This document shows, piece after piece, positions 25,496 to 34,408 of a stretch of DNA of 64,000 nt. A program made the translations under genes and the position numbers. The notes under the pieces are model-generated. The model saw only the letters and a program-made list of their open reading frames with translations. It made no database searches and had not been told where the DNA came from. The DNA is taken from assembly GCA_037954235.1 (NCBI GenBank), contig JBBMOA010000021.1:22104125-22168124 (forward strand), in the 5' to 3' direction. The stretch's first letter is position 1; the number at the start of each line of letters is the position of its first letter. This DNA is from Aulostomus chinensis (Eukaryota; Chordata; Actinopteri; Syngnathiformes; Aulostomidae).

Positions 25496-25700
25496 GTAAT
25501 ATTCTGCATTGACACTGCACATGATCTCTTTAACCATTTCATCACCCTGTATACTAGACCCTCACTCATTTATACTTTTTAATAGCAGCAGATGGGCTAC
25601 TTAAAAAATAAATAAAAATAAAAAAATATTTTAATTTTTTTAGTTCTGTTGATTGAATCATCTGCAAGGGAATTTACAATTGTTTCCCTTGTTTTCACAG

Positions 25701-25860
25701 TTATCGAATGTGGAAATGCAAAGACTGCACTCATTTTCAGAACAATCCGAGCTACTAAAACATTATCGCATTGACCACCGATTTCATAGTAGGCGCCGCC
25801 CTTATCCATGCATCCATGCTAATTGCCCCTGTTCATCCAAGACATGGAATGGTCTACAAG
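25701..25860 (+). pseudogene. C2H2 zinc-finger exon with frameshift
   Basis: Acceptor TTTTCACAG ends at 25700. From ATG 25707 the frame reads MWKCKDC...; after about 25750 the homologous reading continues only one frame over (SELLKHYRIDH). Across the shift the spacing is C-x2-C-x12-H-x4-H, a classical C2H2 finger. A second Cys-rich stretch (YPCIHANCPC) follows, like the downstream part in family members. A one-base-scale indel or a sequencing error explains the break. The 3' splice boundary is not evident, so the right edge is approximate. Confidence 0.6.
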
Positions 25861-26059
25861 AACAACAAATCATAACTAAAACACAGCTAAATGGGAAATC
25901 ATTGTTTTATAATTGTTTAGACCATACACTCTAATGGGACCTAAATGACTTTTAGGGGTATTTATAGTGTTTTAAGAATTCTAACTTTTGATATTGTTCT
26001 TTTGAATGCTTGTGCCAAGTTTGTCTTGTCAATTAAAAAAAATGCTTCCTCACTTACAG

Positions 26060-26215
26060 ATCAATGCAGAGTTTCTGCGGGTTACTGCAGTTCCCTTGCT
26101 AGCGAGATTCATGGCCCAGCTGGACAAGCACTCCACGCAGCTACTGAAGATTATCAGAAAGAAGGGAGGATCAACCAAAGCAAAAACGGCCACCATCCTG
26201 GAGTTTCTTGATCAG
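26060..26215 (+). CDS. Exon 4 of the fish multi-copy gene
   Basis: Acceptor TTACAG ends at 26059, donor GTATG at 26216. It encodes 52 residues starting INAEFLRV, including a basic KIIRKKGG stretch, and stays in phase 0 with the next exon. In family members this segment precedes the conserved 'RRECVLK' block. No frame damage is visible. Confidence 0.7.
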
Positions 26216-26553
26216 GTATGATGTACAGAATTAACTACTGACAAGTTATTTTAGCCCTTGTCTGATGCAGATAGGTCTCCTTACCATACTTGGCAAATGC
26301 TGTGTCTTTTTAACCTCTTAATAACAAATTTTTCTGCCTCCTGTTGAAAAATGGCATACCCTAAATAAATGGGGTATATCTTCACAATTACAAGGGTTGT
26401 ATGAATAGCTTGTAGCAAACTCACGTATATTTGTCACAGGTAACAAGTGTCAGAATCCATGTTAGTGTTTCAGAGAAAATGAATCTGAAATGCAGCAGAA
26501 AATGTGAATTTCAGTTCTAACCTAGAAAAAAATTAAGTGTAAATAATCCTTTA

Positions 26554-26676
26554 ATCATGGTTAGGGATGAGACAATTACAGATTTTGATGGTGTGATTAT
26601 TTTACGATTAATTAATCGCAACGTTTTTAATTGATTAACTGCAAGTACGATTAATCGTCTCATCCCTAATCATGAT
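26554..26676. repeat. Small intronic inverted-repeat element (MITE-like)
   Basis: atcatggttagggatgagac at 26554-26573 and its near-complement at 26657-26676 (one mismatch) bracket AT-rich, itself partly palindromic sequence rich in 'gattaat'. The size and structure fit a tiny non-autonomous DNA transposon in the intron. Confidence 0.6.
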
Positions 26677-26852
26677 ATAGTAGCCTAAATTAAAAAGAAA
26701 TTGTTCATGTAAAATCAGTTCAGTGTAAAAGTAGATGGTTAAAATGTGAAGCTGAGCATTTTTAAAAACAAGTACAGCTATGCCTAAGCCAACTAAATGT
26801 GCCATTTTGGCATATTTTTGTACGTAGCTCTCAGGTACCAGTGCGAAAAACG

Positions 26853-26957
26853 AATTGTGTTTTATTGAGATAGATAGATCGATCTATCTATCTATCTATC
26901 TATCTATCTATATATCTATATATCTCAATCTGGTTATTCATTCCATAAAACACAACT
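26853..26957. repeat. (TATC)n microsatellite inside an imperfect inverted repeat
   Basis: TATC units from about 26872 to 26928 are enclosed by ttgtgttttat (left) and its complement ataaaacacaa (right), with tgagata/tatctca inside. The microsatellite probably grew in the middle of a small palindromic element. Confidence 0.6.
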
Positions 26958-27051
26958 ATTTCACTAGTCCAGGATTGTGGTAGAGCTGGGAATTCAGAAA
27001 CTTGCCTATCCTCCATATCCACAGTAAAAATAAATGTCACTGTCCCTACAG

Positions 27052-27144
27052 GATGCCGATGTTGATGTTAGAAGGGAGTGTGTCCTCAAACTCCTCATCA
27101 TCTACCTGGGAGAACGTGTTGAGGACCTGATAAAAGAATACATG
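27052..27144 (+). CDS. Exon 5 of the fish multi-copy gene
   Basis: Acceptor CCTACAG ends at 27051, donor GTATGT at 27145. It encodes 31 residues (DADVDVRRECVLKLL... to IKEYM), the most recognisable family block. Phase 0 at both ends, no stop. Confidence 0.75.
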
Positions 27145-27267
27145 GTATGTCCAACACAAGATGTAGTTTTGTAATAATCCTCGAGGAAGTTTGACTGCTC
27201 TGCCATTGGATTTGATGGTTAATCATTAGTTGTTCATTTCGAAATTTTGTTCTAAATTTTACTTCAG

Positions 27268-27591
27268 ATGTCCGAGAAAGATTCTGAAGCTGAGCAAGAG
27301 CTTAGGAGTACCACCATGGCGGTCTTCGTATTAAGAGAGAACTCAAGCCTTCTACAACAGCCCAAAGAGACTGGGATCATCATTGATGGTGTGGAAGTCC
27401 TCAGTGAGTTACCTTCTGTGGCAACTGGAGTGGTAATGCTCTTCGGACTCTGTTATGCTCTTAACATGGAATATCCACAGGGGCTCAGGTTCACCTTTGA
27501 GGCTCTTCAGAAGATCCTGATGGAGCCTGGTTCAAACAAGATGAGCTCCAAAATTCGCAAGCTAGATAGTGAACTCCACACTGAACAGTAG
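27268..27591 (+). CDS. Last coding exon of the fish multi-copy gene
   Basis: Acceptor ACTTCAG ends at 27267. The frame is in phase with exon 5 and runs 107 codons to a stop at 27589-27591. Features are an acidic start, a 'TMAVFVLRE' segment, then 'GIIIDGVEVL' and the conserved hydrophobic 'MLFGLCYALNMEYP' block followed by a helix-like C terminus. The length and end agree with what I recall for the family. The open, undamaged frame here contrasts with the frameshifted finger exon. The first Met of this exon need not be a translation start. Confidence 0.75.
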   Translation: MSEKDSEAEQELRSTTMAVFVLRENSSLLQQPKETGIIIDGVEVLSELPSVATGVVMLFGLCYALNMEYPQGLRFTFEALQKILMEPGSNKMSSKIRKLDSELHTEQ

Positions 27592-28124
27592 TGTGTGGAA
27601 TGTGTAGATGTGCTTGTGTGTTTGCAGCGACCACAGTGGTTGCAGCTTAACATGTGTATTTATCTTGAGGTAGAATGTACCACAAACTGTTAGTGAGCAT
27701 TTGATAAGAGGGAGAACACCACTTGCAATTTGTTGCACCTAGCCATGGGTGCTGTAACCATTTATGGCTGTTATATTGTTAGGCTTTGAGTAAGTGTTTT
27801 AAATCTGTTAGTTTGTGGGTCAACACTGCTTTGAGAAAGCAATATTTCATTTAATTACATTTCATATGCCTGTGTGTAGGCTTGCTACAATGTGTTTGTC
27901 TTGGTTAATTTTTCTGGTTAATTTGCATTGTAGACAGTGTTTTTTAATTTTTTTATCTGACTTGCACTTGTTAACGTCATTACAGTTAATGTCTATTCTG
28001 AAAAAACTTCAGATACCATGTTTACAAAGACTCCTTTTAAAGGGGGTTCGTGTTTTAATGATAAATATATTTAGAGTAATCTGTTGGCCAAGTGTCTTTT
28101 TGTGTAGAGTTTATAAGATGGGGA

Positions 28125-28153
28125 AATAAAATTTATTTTTGAAGTCAAATAAA
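28125..28153 (+). terminator. Two AATAAA poly(A) signals
   Basis: AATAAA at 28125-28130 and again at 28148-28153, about 535-560 bp after the stop codon, and before the right terminal inverted repeat. Confidence 0.6.
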
Positions 28154-28583
28154 ATGTGAGATAGTTTGATTATACATAAATTAACATGTGTCAATGTAAA
28201 TATGTTAAGTCTGTTAAATCAAATCAAATGAATTGGCTTGGTTCAATTTCAATTCAATAGTTTGGTTCAGGAACTAAAATGTTAAGAAAATAATTTGGAT
28301 CAAGGCAAAAAAAATTAAGGTTGGTCCAAATAAAGAATTATTGTTTACATCAACATAAAATAATCGGGTCAGTGGAAGTCTTAAAGTTTAGTTTCTGTGA
28401 AGTCAAATAATTTAGATGTGATATTTGGACATCATTTTTTTTAGTTTAAGGGGGGTTATACTTTTTTCAGTGTGGTATCGACCCAACAAGCCTCCGATCT
28501 TCGCCTCTCATCTCTGTTCCTTGTCTACCTGTGGCTGGTTGGTTCTCGGCCTATTCCTGCTCCACCAAGAGGCCCACCCACCA

Positions 28584-28777
28584 TACATATATCTATCCAT
28601 CCATTTTCTACCGCTCATCCTGTTAAGGGTCAAGAGGGGCAGAAGCCTACCCCAGCAGCTTTCGGTTGAGAGGTGGGGTTCATCCTGGGCGGGTCGTCAG
28701 TCCACCACAGGGCCAACACATAGAGACAGACAAGCATTGGCTCTCACAGCCACACCTACAGTCAATTTAGAGTATTA
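28584..28777 (-). repeat. SINE family A, 3' half (minus strand)
   Basis: Starts with the complement of the TGGA tail (ccatccattttct) and runs to 'cagtcaatttagagt'. The tRNA-like head is missing. Confidence 0.8.
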
Positions 28778-28794
28778 AAGCCTTGACCCTCCAC

Positions 28795-29050
28795 ATCCAC
28801 TATAGCTGTCCTTTTAAGCCCTGGTACTTGTCAGCCTTCTCGTGATCCTTCTTCCTGATGTTGGCATCAGCTGGTATCACATCTATCACCACTGCCCTCT
28901 TCTGCTGTTTGTCCACCAGTACTATGTCTGGTTGGTTTGTCAGTCTGAAAGATGAAGTCACACACCACCTTAGCCCTGTTGTTCTCAACTCCAAGTATAT
29001 TTTGTTCCAGCATCCCATTTGTCATCAGATTGCCCTCCTGACTCAGACCT
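28795..29050 (-). pseudogene. LINE fragment: restriction-like endonuclease C terminus
   Basis: The minus strand encodes 'PDIVLVDKQQK..VVIDV', the PD...(D/E)xK-type core that ends site-specific or R4/Rex6-like LINE proteins, followed by 'NIRKKDHEK..KYQGLK', a block I recognise from fish elements of this type. Only about 75 residues remain; reverse transcriptase and 3' UTR are missing. It is wedged between a SINE piece and a Tc1 remnant. Clade assignment (R4/Rex6 or a relative) is from memory. Confidence 0.7.
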
Positions 29051-30066
29051 TGTTGTTCTGTGTTACTTCTTCATTTAGAAGCTCTTTTGTCCTCGTTACC
29101 TGTATTAATGACACCTGTTTGAACTTGTTATCTGTATAAAAGACACCTGTACACACACTTAAAACAGTCAGACTGCAACCTCTCCACCATGGCCAAGACC
29201 AAAGAGCTGACACCAGGGATGAGACTGTACATTTGCACAAGACTGGGGTGAGCCAGTCTACAATAGGCAAGCGGCTTGGTGAGAAGAGATCAACTGTCCA
29301 GGCCATCTCGATGACCCAGAGGAGGATTGGGAGAATGTCATGTGGTCAGATGAGACCAAAATGGAACTCCTTACTATAAACACCAATCGCCGCGTTTGGG
29401 GGGGGGGAATGCTGAGTTGCATCCCAAGAACACCATCCCACTGTGGAGCCTGGGGGTGGAAACATTCTGCTTTCGGGCTGCTTTTCTGCAAAGGGGACAG
29501 GGTGACTGTTCCAAATTAAGGAAAGCATGACTGGGGCCATGTATTGTTAGATTTTAGGCAAACACCTCCTTCCATCAGTGAGAGCACTGAGGTTGAAATG
29601 TGGCTTGATCTTCCAGTATGACAATGATCCCAAACCCACCACCTGGGCAATGAAGGAGTGGCTACGCAAAAAGCATTTCAAGGTTCTGGAGTGGCCTAGC
29701 CAGTCTCCTGACCTCAGTCCAATAGAGAATCTGTGGAGGGAGTTGAAAGTCTGTGTTGCCCAGTGACAGCTGCTAAACATCCCAGCTCTTGAGAAGATCT
29801 GCTTTAAGGAATGTGCCAAACTACCAGCTACAGTGTGTAGACCTGGTGAAGACCTACAGGAAGTGTTGGACCTTTATTGCTCAAATACTTATTTTCTGAC
29901 ACAAATTCTTTGAAAATCATACAATTTGAATTCCTGGATTTCTTTTATTACATTCTGTCTCTCACAGTTGAAGACCAATGATCAACATTACAGACCTCTT
30001 ATCTTTTTAAGTGGGACAACTTATAGAATCGGTGGCTGCCAAATACTTTTTTGCCCAACTCTATGT
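29051..30066 (+). mobile_element. Decayed Tc1/mariner transposon
   Basis: The 5' leader resembles fish Tc1 elements ('acctctccaccatggccaag' near 29178). A broken transposase follows. The best piece (29578-29766) carries YDNDPK and the SPDLSPIENLW block that holds the last catalytic acid of the DDE triad. The right terminal repeat (about 30022-30064, ending 'gcccaactctatg') is clear. The left terminal repeat is gone, several internal deletions and stops are present, and the N-terminal DNA-binding part is only a trace. Not functional. Confidence 0.85.
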
Positions 30067-30215
30067 ATAGATGGCTGATGAGCCCCTAATTGCGCCTCAT
30101 GGTGGACAGGCGACCTGTCCTCTCACTCAATGTCAGCTGGGATAGGCTCCAAGCCCCACCCCTCCACCCCGTCGACCCTTAACAGACAAGCGGTATAGAA
30201 AATGGATGGCTAGAT
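30067..30215 (+). repeat. SINE family A, 3' end (plus strand)
   Basis: Contains 'cagctgggataggctccaag', 'cccttaacag' and a TGGA-type tail. It points opposite to the SINE piece at 28584-28777. Confidence 0.75.
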
Positions 30216-31761
30216 GAAGCTTATTTTTGATAGCGCCTTCTGGTGTTGGAGAGATAACTAACATGATATATCTTTGGCTAAATTCAGACCAAATCTAATG
30301 CTTGGTGGAGACTCAGGTTCTCTCAGGTATTTGTAGGTGGATGAAGTGTTTTAGCTATGGGGGTGTGGGCCAAAGCTGTACTGCAGGACAGAAAAGTTGA
30401 ACCACTGTCAACTTTTGGAGAAACACAACATGAAAGAAAGACTGACCACCCAAGCTGTACAAATCTGCTCAAGGGTAGTGCAAAGATCTGTGTGTGCCAA
30501 TGTTTTGCTATGTGAGGTGAGATTTCTTACTGTGCTCATATGAGTGGTAAGGAATGAATATTAGGTGGAGGTATTACCTTGTTAAATAATCAGAATGAGC
30601 AGACAACCACAATAATATGAAATAACCCCATTAATTCTGATGAGGGGTTGTGGAGTGATGGAGGGTTCCTGCAAGATGATCAAGAGGAACCATGAGGAAT
30701 AGCACCAATGTTAAATGGGAAGGGACATGATGGAAGGACAGAGGGCAAGAATGTGAATATGCTACAGTGGGAAGCAGGAGGACAGAGGAAAGGCTGGACC
30801 AGGGGCAGAAGACCTGAGGGGAGAATCCTCGTAGAGGGAGAGGGCCTTGCCACTCTCAGCACCTGAGGGGAGTTTCCTCATACAGTAGTTGAATACACTA
30901 ATGGACAGGTGAGTCCTGTATTTGATTGGCTAAATAAACAAGCACAGACTGAGTATTCAATGTAAAGTCAAATCATAAAAAAAGCTTGGGATACTAATAA
31001 ATGATAATCATGCGTGCAATTGCTCAGAATGTTAAAAAAAATGCGCTGCTAATATTTAAAGTTTGAATTAAAAAAATACCTTGAAGTTATTGACTGAATA
31101 AACAAGCAAATATGAATGTGAGAAAACAAACCAGTGAGGATCCATTACCATATACATACAATGGTTATAACTGTTGAATCTTATGATAGTGAAGAAAGGG
31201 GACCAACATCTTTTCAAGCCATCTGGAATTTTTGATATTTAAGTTGATCTTAAATGTTTTTATATCAAATAGAATTCAGATCACTCTGAAGGATACTGAG
31301 AATGTGTTTTGCGGTTAAAGAGAATTATGTGTTTTTATACCTGAAAATCCAATTTGTTCTTTCTCCCTGTGAAACAAAGTATGTACTAATACCAAACAAC
31401 TGTTGGAAGTAGCGGTCACATGACTGCTGCAGGAAGATACCCTCCGAAGGCAAGCACAGGCTGGATAATTGCCGCAGTCCCTCAGATGTGTTTAGCAGTG
31501 CATTCCGTTTACACTGTTTACTTGTCTCAAGAGTACTTTGGGACTACTGTAGCCAGAACTGACAAACGAAACGCCCACCGACATGGGAACTCCTTTACTT
31601 GATCAACATCAGAGGAACCTGAATTCACAAACCAAGATGGCCGCTTTTTGCATTAGTCACATGAATGTTTTGAAAATATACAGTTTTTATCATGTTTATA
31701 TCTGACTTTGTCACATTCATTCAGTCGTAAACACAGTAGTGATCATATTTTAGCTAAAGAC
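30216..31761. other. Non-coding stretch
   Basis: No supported gene. A purine-rich patch lies at about 30640-30880. Nothing else recognised. Confidence 0.45.
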
Positions 31762-31976
31762 ACGTTGGCCAACTGGAGTCTATCCCAGCTGACATTGGGC
31801 GAGAGGCGGGGTTCACCCTGGATGGATCACCAGTCCGTCGCAGGGTCATCGGGAGCAATTAGGGGATCAGTGTCTTGCTGAGGGACACTTGGACATGGTC
31901 ACCCGGGGAAGTGGGGATTGAACCAGCAACTCTTCGGTTGCTAAATGGCTCTACCACTGAGCCATGCTGCCCCAGG
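31762..31976 (-). repeat. SINE family B, well-preserved copy (minus strand)
   Basis: On the minus strand the head carries perfect pol III boxes: A-box TGGCTCAGTGG (31954-31964) and B-box GGTTCAATCCC (31914-31924), then an SINE-specific middle and a tail ('cagctgacattggg', 'gaggcggggttcaccctgg') shared with family A. It is the reference for the other B copies in the window. No clear target duplication was found. Confidence 0.82.
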
Positions 31977-34325
31977 GTGAGTAGTTTATTTCCATTCAAT
32001 TTTAATTTGCAAATGTTATTGACATGTGTTGCCTTAATCATTTTGAAAATTATTTATTGGTGAGATTTCAATGTGTACGTTTTCTTTATTGTAGACACAG
32101 GAAACCACTCAACCCAATCAATCTTGCCCAATGAGTGAAAAACAAATCATGCAGGATGGATCTTGTCTCACGCCCAGTCCTTTCACGTATCAGCAGAGTC
32201 AGTGATTTCAGCCAGTAAGGTCCTGATAGCCACCTGTTCGTCATCTCCAGCTGCTGCAGAATGCTGCCATGGTGGAGTGTTTTTGGGAGCTGGAACTCAC
32301 TGATTACTGTTAGAAGATACTTTACGATTTGGGTTAAATTGGATCATATTGTGGATAATAATATAATTTCTCTCTTCTGTCCCTCAGCTGCTCTGCCTCA
32401 ACTCTCAGGGATTTGTGGAGTTTACTGGGGGTTTTAAGCTTAACACTGCTTGCTGCTGAAGTGACGGCCTGCAAGTTGTTCTTGACAGGAAACACGAAAA
32501 ATGCAGAGGCAAAAAGCACTTTGCCCTCAGTTTGATCTGGACTTTAAGGAGATTAATGTGGGGTGTTCATATTTCAGTGGCAGTTCAAGTAATTGAAGAT
32601 CTTCTTGCAGACATACAAATAGGAATACTGTGACCAATGGTTGCGGAAAGTGTGAAATGGAGAGAAGTCAGTATCTAATTTGGGGTCTCAGTTTTGGGAA
32701 ATACTAGTGAATGAATAAAACCACCCCTGTGGATTCAGAGGAAAGGCTTCTGGCAGAGGTGACTGAAAAATGAGAGGATGAGATGCCAGACACGAAAAAA
32801 GTCCATGGCTTCCTCCAAGGAGAGTACGAGGGCGAGAGGAGGACCTTACTTATAAAGGGAAGATATAGCCATTACTCTGGGACACAAAGCTTTGATAGAA
32901 TTGTGGGTATTGAGAAGGGAGACACAGGTGGACAAAAGTATGTGTTAGTGTTCAACAGGTGAAACATACTGAGGTTGTTAATTAATCAATATGTACCACA
33001 AATTTGGGAGATGACTCCAGTGGCTGTCCTGGAACTCAGGAGCGTGTCAGAGTCGCAGAGCGACAGCATTCATTCCTGGGATCATGTCGCTATGGACTCA
33101 GTATTTGCAAGTGATTTTGATAACTTAGTTTTTATTTGCAAAACATGTCCAATGACAAAATTTCATAACCAATGTGTCGCCTGGTTCTGAGTAGCTATTG
33201 GGCTAGAGCAGCCATAGTTAGCATTAAGCTCCACTGGAGTACTCAACAATGACTACAACAGGAAGAGTCATTAAGAATTATAATTTAGAATCCTGATAAA
33301 ATCAAAACAATTATTTATGTCATTTGTGAAGACATTTAATATAAATATGAAATATTCATGCAGAAGCTGATGCTCTTTTGAATTAACAGTTTTGTTTGTA
33401 ATTAATTATTTTTTGCTAATTCATTTTCGGTGTGTCAAACAGCTATAGCAGTGTTTGCTGCAGTCCATAAAGCAGTAATAAACTGGACACCTGCTGTATG
33501 TTGAAGTGAAAAGGTTGTGTGAATTCCCTCAGCATCACAAGGATGAAAGCTTCCAAGTAAGAAGTGACTAAACTCAAATTGAACTGGTTAATTAGGTATT
33601 TGTGATTGTGGTACTTGTGAGTACCAGTTATGTGAAATAGGTCATAATTATGTCACTGCTACTCAAAATAAATTGTGTCTGGGTGATGTGTTGTGCTTAT
33701 GCAAACATTTACAAAGACAAATGGAATCGAGCTACAAGTCCAGTATTGATCCACTGCTCTGCATCCAGCTTGTCAAGCCTTTATTTTTCCTATTCTTTGG
33801 GTCATTTGATGTCTTTATTATTCAGGAGCACTGGAGCAGAAACAGGACTTTTGTATAAAGAGTGGCGGAGTGACGTGCAGAGAAGGGCCACAGATGAGAG
33901 TCAGATCCAGGACAGCTGAAGAGGACTAAGCCTCAGTGCATGAGGTGGATGTTTTGGCAAGTGAGCTGCAGGCCGCCATTACCCAGTCTCTCTGTTCTAC
34001 CAATTACCACAGAAGCCGCATGTACATTCGACCTTTTCACAGCCTGTTGTGTTACTTTGATGTTTCAAATGGATTTTGAAGAAGAGTTCTTACATAATTT
34101 GGGGGTGACTGAAATCCTGTGAAATCAAGTGTCTCAACTCCACTACAGATGGACTCTGCTTGAGGCCAGAGATGACGCACCTTTAAGACATCAGATTCGA
34201 GGACGCTGATTGGCTGAACTGATGTTACATGTGCACACCTTGTGTTGTCAGTATCTGGCAGCTGTTGTGCTGCACTGATGGGAGAGAAGCTAAAACTAGA
34301 TACATCTTAGCCAAAATACTGATTT
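31977..34325. other. Non-coding stretch
   Basis: No supported gene or recognised repeat; short frames lack domain signatures. Confidence 0.45.
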
Positions 34326-34408
34326 ATTTTATAGGTCACTGCATGGATTGAACCAGTGACCCTTCAGTTGCTTGACGGGCACTCAATGTCTGAGCCATGC
34401 TGCCTGCA
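34326..34408 (-). repeat. SINE family B head fragment (minus strand)
   Basis: Contains 'ggattgaaccagtgaccctt' and 'gagccatgctgcc', matching the head of the 31762 copy, with the B-box kept and the A-box altered. Body and tail are missing. Confidence 0.65.

Larger units (their letters stand above)
24400..28153 (+). pseudogene. Broken copy of a multi-copy fish C2H2-finger gene
   Basis: A spliced gene reconstructed from splice sites: a non-coding exon ending at 24462, then exons 25428-25495, 25701 to about 25860, 26060-26215, 27052-27144 and 27268-27591, with AATAAA signals at 28125 and 28148. The last three exons join in phase 0 and give about 190 residues. The family, as I remember it, is a teleost-expanded uncharacterised group often auto-named 'SAM domain-containing protein 3-like', with an N-terminal C2H2 finger, a long central region and the conserved 'RRECVLK...YLGE...IKEYM' and 'MLFG..YALN.EYP' blocks. 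Here the finger exon carries a frameshift near 25750 and the usual long central exons are missing between 25860 and 26060. So it is probably a pseudogene or a short variant. Function is unknown. The promoter looks intact, so transcription is possible. Confidence 0.65.
24147..28472 (+). mobile_element. Putative gene-carrying element with CACT...AGTG termini
   Basis: The left end cactctaaaaagtgttac (24147-24164) and the complement of the right end (28455-28472) match at 14 of 18 positions and start with CACT, as EnSpm/CACTA transposons do. Subterminal sequence on both sides is AT-rich. Between them lies the promoter, introns and poly(A) signal of one gene. The flanks share only TG (24145-24146 and 28473-28474), so no clear 3-bp target duplication is seen. 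No transposase was recognised. The element status is inferred from the termini and from this gene family being multi-copy in fish. Confidence 0.45.
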
